NCBI GenBank assembly: GCA_965221075.1
Contig: OZ244865.1
Coordinates: 2,852,001-2,916,000, forward strand
Direction of reading: 5' to 3'
Length of the DNA stretch: 64,000 bases
Source of the DNA: UBA2970 sp965221075
Lineage (GTDB): Bacteria; Verrucomicrobiota; Verrucomicrobiia; Limisphaerales; AAA164-E04
Position 1 is the stretch's first letter, and every line of letters begins with the position of its first letter. Below, piece after piece: positions 35,670 to 46,338 of the stretch. The notes under the pieces were generated by a model. It was not told the origin of the DNA. It made no database searches and saw only the letters and a program-made list of their open reading frames with translations. The translations under genes were made by a program, and so were the position numbers.

Positions 35670-36965
35670 ATGACAAGGAAGGAAAAGCATTCAGGGGAGG
35701 TTGCTCTGTTCCGTTTCCGGGTGATTGGCGAGCTGCTCCACCTGGTCCGGGGGAGCCGCGAGTACCGTGAGGAGATGAGCCGGCTGACCGGGAAGCCGTG
35801 GGCGATACCCGGCTCGGATCGGACCCGGGTGGCCCGCCAGACCATCTGCGACTGGCTGCAGATGTACGATCCCCAGCGGGGGGTCGATTCCCTGCGGCCG
35901 AAGATCCGCTCCGACTGGGGGCAGCGCCGGAAGATGTCGGTGGGGACGATGGAGCTTCTGATGGGGATCAAGCGCCGCAGTCCGAAGCTGAGCGTCAGGC
36001 AGGTGATCGAGACGGCGCGGAGGATCGGGGAGGTTCCCGAGGGGGACAGCCTGGCCCCCACCACGGTCTACAGCCTTCTGCGCAGCGAGGGGCTGATGGA
36101 TCGGCAGAAGGAGGGCCAGGTCCACGACCGCCGCAGGTTCAGCTACGCCAATGCCGGGGAGCTCTGGATGAGCGACGTGATGCACGGGCCCCGGGTGTTC
36201 GACGGGAAGGGGAGCAGGCGCAAGACCTGCATGATCGCCCTCCTGGACGATGCGACCCGGGTGGTTCCCCACGCCGAGTTCGCCTTCAGCGAGTCGGAAG
36301 TGGCGTTCATCCTGGCGCTCAGGGAAGGGATCCTGCGCCGCGGGATTCCCTGCCGGCTCTATGTGGACAACGGGGCCTGCTACCGGAGCCGCCAGCTGCA
36401 GAGGATCACGGTCAACCTGGGCATCAACCTGATCCACGCCACGGCGAGGGCGCCCCAGGGCAAGGGGAAGATCGAGCGCTTCATCCGCACCGTCCGCCAG
36501 CAGTTCCTCCCCCAGGTGGAGGAAGCGGACGCCGCCTCGCTCGAGGCGCTCAACAAGCGCCTGCGCACCTGGATCGAGGGAGAGTACCACCACACCCCGC
36601 ACCGGGGGCTCGACGGCCGGACGCCGCTGAGCCGGTGGCTCGAAACCGCGGACAAGGTGCGGCTCTCCTCAAGCATCGATCGGATCGAGGATCTGTTCCT
36701 CTTCCAGGCCAGCCGCAAGGTCAGGCAGGACTGCACCGTATCCCTCGCCTGCCGCAGCTACGAGGTCGACTCGGTCCTGGCCGGCAGGACCGTCACGCTC
36801 CTCTACGACCCGACCGCTCCCGATCGGCCCGTCAAGGTCGTGTACGACGGAAAGAGCTACGAGCCGGGACACCTGGTCGATCCGGTGGGCAACGCCCAGG
36901 CCAGGCGCAGGCCCAGGAAGCCCGGTATCCGGTTCGGCAATCCCTTCGCAGCCAAGGAGAGCTGA
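35670..36965 (+). CDS. DDE-type transposase/integrase of the element
   Basis: This is a 431-residue integrase-core transposase. The N-terminal part has a helix-turn-helix character (TRVARQTICDWLQMY, then SVRQVIETARRIG). The catalytic RNase H-like core shows Asp at about 168 (LWMSDVMHG), Asp at about 232 (LYVDNGACY) and Glu at about 268 (GKGKIERF), with exactly 35 residues between the last two. A C-terminal beta-rich domain (about 340-431) ends the protein. The ATG at 35670 is preferred; a GTG at 35637 would add 11 residues next to the inverted repeat. The stop overlaps the ATPase start (TGATG). It is closest in style to TnsB/TniA/Mu-type or ISxx-with-ExeA systems. Confidence 0.88.
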   Translation: MTRKEKHSGEVALFRFRVIGELLHLVRGSREYREEMSRLTGKPWAIPGSDRTRVARQTICDWLQMYDPQRGVDSLRPKIRSDWGQRRKMSVGTMELLMGIKRRSPKLSVRQVIETARRIGEVPEGDSLAPTTVYSLLRSEGLMDRQKEGQVHDRRRFSYANAGELWMSDVMHGPRVFDGKGSRRKTCMIALLDDATRVVPHAEFAFSESEVAFILALREGILRRGIPCRLYVDNGACYRSRQLQRITVNLGINLIHATARAPQGKGKIERFIRTVRQQFLPQVEEADAASLEALNKRLRTWIEGEYHHTPHRGLDGRTPLSRWLETADKVRLSSSIDRIEDLFLFQASRKVRQDCTVSLACRSYEVDSVLAGRTVTLLYDPTAPDRPVKVVYDGKSYEPGHLVDPVGNAQARRRPRKPGIRFGNPFAAKES

Positions 36966-37771
36966 TGTACGAACAGCATTTCGGGCTCCAGTTCCTGCCC
37001 TTCGAGTCCTCGATCAAGGCCGACCGGACCTTCCCCAGCCGTGCGCTCGAGAAGGCGGCCACCCGGATCGGCCACCTGGTCAGGCGCAAGGGGGTCGGGA
37101 GCATCACCGGCGAATCGGGCAGCGGCAAGACCACCGTCTGCCGCAAGACCGCCGCCCAGCTCCATCCCGGGACCCACCAGGTCTTCTACGTCTCCCTCTC
37201 GACGGGATCGGTCCTCGACATCCTCAACACCATCGCTGGGGAGTTCTGCCTGCCCGCCCGCAACCGCCGGGCCGCCGCACGCAAGGGCATCCAGGAGCAG
37301 ATCTCCCTCATCGTCGCCGAGAACCGCAAGCACCCCGTCCTCGTCTTCGACGAGGCCCGCCTGCTGCGGGACGAAACGCTGAGCGAACTGCGCCTCATGC
37401 TCGCCTTCGGCATGAACGACGACGTCCGCCTCACCCTGATCCTGGTCGGCCTCTCGGAGCTGGACCGCCGCCTCTCCATGACCATGCACCAGTCCCTGCT
37501 CCAGAGGCTCATAGTCCGCCACCAGATGGACATCCTCGGCAACGAGGAGATCGAGACCTGCATCGGCCACCGGCTCGCCCTGGCTGGCGCGCCCGGCCAG
37601 GTCTCGCTCTTCGAGCCGCAGGCCATGGAGGCCATCCGGCTGGGCTCCAAGGGCATCCCCAGGCTGGTCAACCACCTCGCCCACTTCTCCCTGGCAGCCG
37701 CAGCCGGGCAGGGAGCCCGGCAGGTCGCCTGCGAGCATGTCGAGATGGCCTCCGGAGAACTCGGCATATGA
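36965..37771 (+). CDS. AAA ATPase (ExeA/TnsC/TniB-like), transposition partner
   Basis: This 268-residue AAA ATPase begins with the ExeA-family opening MYEQHFGLQFLPFE. Walker A is TGESGSGKTT and Walker B VLVFDEARLL; LILVGLSELDRRL and FEPQAMEAIRLGSKGIPR are also typical of ExeA/TniB proteins. In Tn7- and Tn5053-like elements such ATPases choose the target and activate the transposase. It is translationally coupled to the transposase (TGATG) and to the TOPRIM gene (ATGA). Confidence 0.88.
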   Translation: MYEQHFGLQFLPFESSIKADRTFPSRALEKAATRIGHLVRRKGVGSITGESGSGKTTVCRKTAAQLHPGTHQVFYVSLSTGSVLDILNTIAGEFCLPARNRRAAARKGIQEQISLIVAENRKHPVLVFDEARLLRDETLSELRLMLAFGMNDDVRLTLILVGLSELDRRLSMTMHQSLLQRLIVRHQMDILGNEEIETCIGHRLALAGAPGQVSLFEPQAMEAIRLGSKGIPRLVNHLAHFSLAAAAGQGARQVACEHVEMASGELGI

Positions 37772-38649
37772 GCGCGTCCCAGGAACGGCAGCCGGCTCTG
37801 CCCGATCCGTCCCAGCTCCGGGAGTTTCCGCTGGGGCCCCTGGCCGCCTATCTCGGATGCCGCCAGGACCCTGGCGATCCCAGGCGCTGGAGACGCCCCG
37901 GCTCGATCCTCAGCATCGACAAGGGGAAGTTCTTCGACCACAAGGCTAAGTCCGGCGGCTACGGAGCCATCGATCTGGTGGCTCACGCCCGCTCCTGGTC
38001 CTGAAGCCGGGCCATCGGCTTCCTCGCCGAGCTGACCGCCGGGACCCAGGAAGCCGGCGCCCCTGGACAGGGCCTGAGCCTGCCCCGTCCCAGCGAGGCC
38101 GGCTGGCCCGTCGTCAGCAACTGCCTGGTCTCGGTCCGCTCCCTGCCCGATCGCCTCCTGTCCCGCTGCCACCAGCTGGGACTGGTCTTCGCCGACCACC
38201 GCCGCAACGCCCTCTTCCAGTGCACCGATGCCCAGCGCAATCCCACCGGAGCCGAGATCGTCGGGACGCTCGTGCGCCCCGACGGCTCCCGCTACCGGGG
38301 CATGGCCCGTGGCTCGCGCAAGGACCGCGGCGGCTTCTGGCTGCCGGTGGACCGTCCCCGGCCCGTCGCCGCCATCCTCGTCGAGAGCGCCATCGACGCC
38401 CTATCCGCATGGCTCCTGCATCCCCGGCTCAGGACCAGCGGAACCGTCTTCGTCTCCACCGCAGGAACCACCCATCGCATCCCCGAACGGCTCGGATGCT
38501 GGAGCCTCGAGCGGATCCTCTGCGCCTTCGATGCCGACCAGAGCGGTGACAGCTGCGCCTCCCGCCTCATGCAGGACAATCCAGCCATCGGGCGCCTGAG
38601 GCCTGTCGGAGCCGAGGACTGGAACGATGTCCTCCGAAAGCGGAGCTGA
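37768..38649 (+). pseudogene. TOPRIM/DUF3991 primase-like gene with an in-frame TGA
   Basis: One frame of 294 codons, starting in the ATGA overlap with the ATPase, is interrupted only by TGA at 38002-38004. Before it lies a DUF3991-like part (SILSIDKGKFFDHKAKSGGY, then GAIDLVAHARSW). After it comes a TOPRIM fold with the acidic residues in ILVESAIDALS and LCAFDADQSGD, plus the small-residue motif STAGTTHRIPE. Such pairs occur in plasmid and phage primase-like proteins. The flanking codons are preserved on both sides of the TGA, so the change is recent, is read through, or is a sequence error. The gene ends about 180 bp before the right terminus. Confidence 0.75.
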
Positions 38650-38827
38650 ATCCCCAGGCTGACGCCCATGCAAACGGGATCAGGCAGCTTTTCCTTCCAG
38701 GAAGTCCTCACCCCGGGCAGCGGGAGCTCTGCCCGTCTCCTGCAAGTCCAATGGCTTACCCCCCTCGATCGGATGTCAGCACGGAGCAATCTGGGAAAAC
38801 CCACCCGGATAATCGCTGTAAGTAACA
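38435..38827 (+). repeat. Right-end partner of the inverted copy at 35197-35600
   Basis: This covers the last third of the TOPRIM gene and the following non-coding tail. The tail contains CTTCCAGGAAG and GACGGGCAG-like blocks, and ends CGCTGTAAGTAACA, the complement of the start of the left copy. Beyond it (to 38855) lies the outermost terminal sequence, which the left inner copy lacks. Confidence 0.72.
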
Positions 38828-38855
38828 GCACAAACCCACACGATTTTCTGTAGAG

Positions 38856-39150
38856 GCTCAATACATCTACGACATGATCCTGGTGTCGCTACATGCTGCG
38901 CCATAGCTCTACCATTCGATTTCAATCCATGTATACACTGATTTCAGCAGTACTGGATCCAGCCACACAGAAACAGGTTGTCAGTCGAGGTTCTTTCTCG
39001 GTTATTGGCCTCGGATCTCCCCGAAAGCATCTGATGAGCGCATCGTTCCGCATGGACGACCGCCAAGCGAACGCACTTCATTTCTAGTTCGTTCATTCGT
39101 ACCTCGTAATGAGTCAACCGAGGGCGCAGGCTCACGGATTCAGGAATAAT
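38856..39150. other. AT-richer gap between the transposon and the giant secreted protein
   Basis: These 295 bases lie outside the right transposon end and before the stop of the convergently read gene. I see no gene or terminator. Base composition is already lower in GC than in the rest of the window. Confidence 0.4.
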
Positions 39151-42100
39151 TCAATAATGAATGCTATAAAAACCATACATATTCGGTGGCACATCGCTAA
39201 TATCTTTTGAATTCATGAGCGCTGCCATTGCCTGCAAGTAATTAACAAGCACAAATTCGGCAATATGAGAATAATCATGAGGTATATACGGAGTAAGCGA
39301 TCCGTCAGGTTTAACTCTGAAAAAACCATCAGGACGAAGTGCAGTTGGCAAGATCTTGCCTGTCTCAACATCATTGGCATAGTCGATGAATGCTGCTTGC
39401 AAATCTGGTGGAAAATCATAACTATTTATATCGCTATCATTAAAACTATGATGATGCAAGAGACTTGCTTTAATTGCCTGATCTATATTCGAAGACCATG
39501 CCCCGCTGTTTGCAGCGTCGATTACATCATTATCAATGCCAAATAAAAAAGTGTGAAAATAATCGGCAGAATCAAACGAATAGCGAGGCGCAAGAAGCTT
39601 TCTTAAGGCTTTCAGCCTGTAGAACAGCAATCTCTCATAGTATATATTTTCTCGTGTTTTCTCAAAACCGATATCGTATCCCATATAAAGCAGAGTCAGC
39701 ACAGTATGCCTATGTTTTCTCAATTCATAGTAGGTGGCATCCGAAAGACGTTCCAAGAAAAATCTAGAATATCCCTGATAATCACCAGATTCATTGTCGA
39801 GTTCATTGTCAATAACAGAACGGTAAATGGTTGGCAGCACCATTAAATCCGGATCAGGCTGGGCCCAAAGCGCAGGCAAGGAATTAATATATCTTTGATA
39901 ATTTGTCTCTGAATAATTATCAGGAGGATATGACAGAAACACTGGACGGTTTTCAAAAAGAGGAACAGGAAGGTAAAACCTGTTCCAAGCATTCGTATGC
40001 ATACTAGTAATCCGATCATGTATTAGTCTTTGATATCTTATTTTCAGGTAGTTTTGATTTGTTACAGTTACTGTTGTGACATACATGCCAATGTTATCAC
40101 GATAGAATTCGATGCTATTCATGTCTTGAATATCTTCAGATCCCTCCACGTTAAGCAGAACAGTATGCTCGCTGTATCCTTTGGGGAGCTTGGAATGCTT
40201 GCCAATCAGATGCTTGCCTTCGAATGCAATCATGGACTCATCATAGTTAGAGATGCCGTCCGAGTTATAGTCTTCTTCTATATCGAAGTCGGAATCGGAA
40301 CTGAAGGGATTGGTTCCAAATCGGTATTCAGCCATGTTGGGCAAACTATCTGCATCGAAATCTTCCTTGGAGTCCAAGATGGAGTTAGCAGATAGATCAA
40401 GAAATGATTCCGGAACTCCGTCATTGTCCAGGTCGGCTGCGGAATCTGGATTGGTAGGACTTGTTCCGGTAACAAGTAGCTCGAAGCCGTCTGTCAGTCC
40501 GTCTTCATCCGCATCCCACTTGCTGCCCGATGTGAAGAATCCCTGGTTCGCTGGAAACAGGCTTGCCGGAATGCTGTTGGTCTTGCCAGCCTGGACTTCT
40601 CCCACTCTTTCCCAATAGAAGCCAATGGACATGCTGGCCAGATAGTACAAGTCGTGAACCGCATTGGTTTGATCTGCATCGAGCGTGAAATTCAGATGCG
40701 ATTCGCCATTGGCAGTTGTTGTTCCGACAAAGCGGGTAGTTGCCTGCCGTGAGCTGGATGAAACCAGCGACTCTTCCTGTCCGCTTGATACCAGGATCAG
40801 CGATGTGCTTCTACCATCAATGGCTTGAATCTGGTCCCAGGCATTCATTAGCGACGAGACACCGTTTATGTCCATGGGAGCCAGAAACAGCCAGGATGCG
40901 TCCGTAATCTCGCCATTCGGATCCAGGCTGTACGCATCGAGAGGATGGGAATCGTACCGGTTGATCTCGAACTTGTTGGAGACGCGATCGTTGTCGAAGT
41001 CCTCGTAGCCGTCCGATGTACCGTTGCCGTCGCTGTCTGGGTTGAGAGGATCCAGATGGTAGTAGGAGAACAGATGCATTTCCTCGTATCTAGAAAGTCC
41101 ATCGCCATCCAGATCCGAATGGATGTCCTCGAGCGAATTCACAGAGCTTCTGACTATTTCGTAGTCTCCCGTTTCCGAATCCGAATAGTGCCTTACCTTG
41201 ACATAGTAGGTTCCAGGGTCTACATTACGACTGATGTAGAAATTGCTGAAGCCGACGATTGCGTCGTCGCTGGATTCCAGCTCCTTGCCCGAGTGATCCA
41301 GCAACTGGCCGAAAGTGTCCATGCTGCCGGTAGTGTACACGGTCAAGGTTCCCTGGTTGGTTACGGTCATCCTGTATATGCTGTAGTCGCCTGCATTTTC
41401 AATGGAAGCTAGATGACTGGTGTCGGGATCGAGCGACAGATCGTAGGGGACTGTGGTGTAGTTGACAGTGCTGGCGAAGGATGTGGCAACTCCGTATCCG
41501 CCTGTTCCATCCAGCATCGAATGGTGCATGACAAGGTAGTAGCGTCCCTGATAGACTTTCTGAGCGATACGCCTTCCGCTTTCCGGTTCGATGTCGTCGT
41601 TCGATTCAAGCACGTTACCTGCGGAATCCAGAAGATACCTTCGAGTTTGTGCATCGCCGGAAAGCTTCACGGACAGGGTCCCCGTCTGTTGGATATCGAT
41701 CCGGTATGCGCTGTAGTTGCTGTAGCCTCCTGCCTTGTCGAACGAATCCGCATGCAGTCCATTGGCGCTAATAACGCTGGAGGCGCCCAGATCTACATCT
41801 TCGAAAATGGTTGAAATAATATAGCTGCCTGTCTCCTTGGGAGAGTAGAGCCTGATCTTGACATAGTATGTGCCAGGCTCCACGTATCTTTTCAAATAGC
41901 AGTTGAAGTGGTTCAGAACTGTACTGCTGCTGTCGTACAGCAGATCGATCACATCGTCGTTTTCGCAAATCAGGCTGTCCTCGCTTTCGTAGAACCTTCC
42001 GTACTTGTCGCCTTGGTACAGAGATCCATATGTATCCGAAAAGCCCCCTGTGATCACATGCAGAATACCCGGCTTGGGAACGTCGATGCGATATAGGTTC

Positions 42101-42855
42101 TCTTCGCCTGGCTTGTCGATGGACTCGCCGCCATCAACGTGGATCAGGCCTATCTGCTCATAGTCGGTATCGCTGCTCACATAGGCATGCAGCTTGAAGA
42201 GTGCGGAATTCTGGGGCGTTTTTTCAAGTCCGATCTTGATATAGTACGTTTCGCCGGGATCGTAGTCGTGCGACAGGCGGAAATGGTCGTCCTCCCCGCT
42301 GTCGCTGTTCCTGGCCAGCTCGCAACCTTGCGAGTCGAGCAGAACGCCGTAGGTGTCCACCGATCCGTAGTTGCTTGTAAAGTACTCGCTGAATTCTTCC
42401 GAATACACATGCAATGTGCCGGTCTTGTACGTGATCTTCGAGGTGTCGATCCGGTAGATGCTGTAGTTGGTGACAGTGGCTGGAGAAATGCCGAGGTACA
42501 AGCCGGTCTTGCGGTAGTTCAGTTCGTTTGCCTTGAGCATGGACGGTTCAACCAGTGCCAGGTCCTCGCAATCGTCTGCTGCTGCCGTAGCCAGGCTGCA
42601 TGCGCAGGCGCAGAGGGCAGGAATCGTATGGCGCAGGCTTCTGGAAGCGAACGCCGGAACCGGAACCCCAATGCTCCTCCTTGCCCGATGGGCGGTTCGC
42701 GCCACGGCTCCGATCAGAAAGCTCCCTGCGTTGACGCATCCGCCCGTCATCAGGAGAATTTGCACGAGCAGAAGGCGGAGAAGGCCGGGACTCCTGCATT
42801 CTCTTTCGGAATCCGAAGTAGGGACGTGCGTTGTTTTCATTTGCTGCGATACCAT
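39151..42855 (-). CDS. Giant secreted protein with PPC-like repeats and DxDxDG calcium repeats
   Basis: This is a 1234-residue protein of unknown function. After a hydrophobic N-terminus (GLLRLLLVQILLMTGGC, and a second run HTIPALCACACSLATAAA) come four PPC-type beta domains near residues 130, 250, 385 and 500. Each has a pattern like YxIYRIDV..GTLxVxTxG..DTYGxLLD and PGTYYVKVRxYS. Next, about residues 585-870, are thrombospondin-3/dockerin-like calcium motifs (DLDGDGLS, DSDGNGTSD, DADEDGLTD, DYNSDGISN). The last 350 residues are Tyr/Asn-rich and match nothing I know. Codon use and GC are clearly lower than in neighbouring genes, suggesting recent acquisition. The chosen ATG (42855) has GGGTGG upstream; ATGs 36 bases upstream and 15 downstream are possible. 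Confidence 0.8.
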   Translation of the reverse strand: MVSQQMKTTHVPTSDSERECRSPGLLRLLLVQILLMTGGCVNAGSFLIGAVARTAHRARRSIGVPVPAFASRSLRHTIPALCACACSLATAAADDCEDLALVEPSMLKANELNYRKTGLYLGISPATVTNYSIYRIDTSKITYKTGTLHVYSEEFSEYFTSNYGSVDTYGVLLDSQGCELARNSDSGEDDHFRLSHDYDPGETYYIKIGLEKTPQNSALFKLHAYVSSDTDYEQIGLIHVDGGESIDKPGEENLYRIDVPKPGILHVITGGFSDTYGSLYQGDKYGRFYESEDSLICENDDVIDLLYDSSSTVLNHFNCYLKRYVEPGTYYVKIRLYSPKETGSYIISTIFEDVDLGASSVISANGLHADSFDKAGGYSNYSAYRIDIQQTGTLSVKLSGDAQTRRYLLDSAGNVLESNDDIEPESGRRIAQKVYQGRYYLVMHHSMLDGTGGYGVATSFASTVNYTTVPYDLSLDPDTSHLASIENAGDYSIYRMTVTNQGTLTVYTTGSMDTFGQLLDHSGKELESSDDAIVGFSNFYISRNVDPGTYYVKVRHYSDSETGDYEIVRSSVNSLEDIHSDLDGDGLSRYEEMHLFSYYHLDPLNPDSDGNGTSDGYEDFDNDRVSNKFEINRYDSHPLDAYSLDPNGEITDASWLFLAPMDINGVSSLMNAWDQIQAIDGRSTSLILVSSGQEESLVSSSSRQATTRFVGTTTANGESHLNFTLDADQTNAVHDLYYLASMSIGFYWERVGEVQAGKTNSIPASLFPANQGFFTSGSKWDADEDGLTDGFELLVTGTSPTNPDSAADLDNDGVPESFLDLSANSILDSKEDFDADSLPNMAEYRFGTNPFSSDSDFDIEEDYNSDGISNYDESMIAFEGKHLIGKHSKLPKGYSEHTVLLNVEGSEDIQDMNSIEFYRDNIGMYVTTVTVTNQNYLKIRYQRLIHDRITSMHTNAWNRFYLPVPLFENRPVFLSYPPDNYSETNYQRYINSLPALWAQPDPDLMVLPTIYRSVIDNELDNESGDYQGYSRFFLERLSDATYYELRKHRHTVLTLLYMGYDIGFEKTRENIYYERLLFYRLKALRKLLAPRYSFDSADYFHTFLFGIDNDVIDAANSGAWSSNIDQAIKASLLHHHSFNDSDINSYDFPPDLQAAFIDYANDVETGKILPTALRPDGFFRVKPDGSLTPYIPHDYSHIAEFVLVNYLQAMAALMNSKDISDVPPNMYGFYSIHY

Positions 42856-43453
42856 CAGTCCACCCTGAGTTGCTAGTTGCAGTATTGGCAAGACATGTCT
42901 TCTGATTGCGAATGGAATAGCGAAAATCTCATTTTTTATTGTCGACAGACGATATCAGCGTCAATTACCAGATCTTCGGATTCCCGCATCTTGTCCTGGC
43001 TGCTTCAGAAAGGATCTCTAATAATTATTTATTATAAGCCTGGGGAAAGGGGCTCTCCGTGAGGAGGACACTGGCATGAAATACAAAGGAGAAGGAGATA
43101 TGAAGCGAAAATGGATTCCCCGGTGAAGAAGGCTTTCAAATCACAGGGGAAAGCCAAGATCGTTCATTGACAGTTGAACACCTAACGTCATGCCTTCGGC
43201 AATGACGCTCGACTGCTGGGCGATCTCCTGCTCTGCGGGCATCCCCGGAACGTCTGGGAATGTGCGTACGACTTGTACTTCTGATGTGCTGCCGATCAGC
43301 GCCTCACGACGCCGAACTCATTCAACATGCTGATTGGAAAGAATCGAAGGCTTGTTTTACAGCTGAAGACCTAGCGCGCGAGCTGAATTCGATCCGTGCA
43401 CAAAGAACTGGTTAAATGCGTTCGATAGGCACAGTCGACTCGCTACATATCTT
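42856..43453. other. AT-richer non-coding stretch of 598 bases
   Basis: No gene is supported. The region belongs to the low-GC island and probably holds the promoter of the giant protein gene. Short, stop-riddled coding-like patches near 43180-43430 are too brief to name. Confidence 0.4.
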
Positions 43454-46093
<2,640 letters not shown>

Positions 46094-46228
46094 AGCGCTA
46101 CTTCGATTGAACCTCGGCAAAGCGATTCCTACACCGTCCCATTGGCGAGGGTACGACAGCCTCCCGCCCCCCGGCCCGGAGCCCCGCCCGCGGCTGCAGC
46201 CGGGATCTCGCATGCCAGGAAAGGGGCC

Positions 46229-46257
46229 AATAAAGTTTGGGGTTTTCCGAAAGTCAA
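46229..46257 (-). promoter_or_regulatory. Promoter of the TonB-dependent receptor gene
   Basis: On the minus strand: TTGACT (46257-46252), a 17 bp spacer and TTTATT (46234-46229). This is the best sigma70-like promoter in the window and stands in a local AT-rich patch. It would give a leader of about 125 nt before the ATG at 46093, long enough to carry regulation. Confidence 0.65.
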
Positions 46258-46338
46258 GAGGGAAAAGGCCGATTTCGCGGGGAGCGGGCCGGGAGGCCGG
46301 AGCGGAGCTGCGCAGGCGCCGGCCGCCCGCCAGGCGGA

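Larger units (their letters stand above)
34851..38855 (+). mobile_element. Transposon with DDE transposase, TnsC/ExeA-like ATPase and TOPRIM gene
   Basis: The two ends match in inverted orientation: CTCTAC..AAAATC.TGTG at 34851-34869 and its complement at 38837-38855 (16 of 19 positions). Homology continues inward through CAGCG, CCGG and GCTCCGGGCTGACAT-like blocks. Inside are a decayed HTH gene, an inverted copy of the right end, and three overlapping plus-strand genes: transposase, AAA ATPase and TOPRIM protein. I see no target-site duplication, so the exact ends are approximate. The transposase plus AAA ATPase pair resembles Tn7/Tn5053/IS21-type systems. The element lies about 90 bp upstream of the WXG100-like operon and beside an AT-richer island. 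Confidence 0.75.

Noticed and set aside
35670..37771. Assigning the element to the IS21 family
   Set aside because: The transposase plus ATPase pair is similar in layout, but the ATPase has the ExeA/TniB opening rather than IstB features and there is a third coupled gene. Only the decayed HTH fragment resembles IstA.
38002..38004. TGA as a selenocysteine codon in the TOPRIM gene
   Set aside because: No SECIS-like hairpin was evident after the TGA and TOPRIM proteins are not known selenoproteins; mutation or error is simpler.
34841..38865. A target-site duplication around the transposon
   Set aside because: The bases flanking the proposed ends (AGTAG and GCTCA) do not match, so no duplication can be claimed; the ends may be off by a few bases or the element rearranged.
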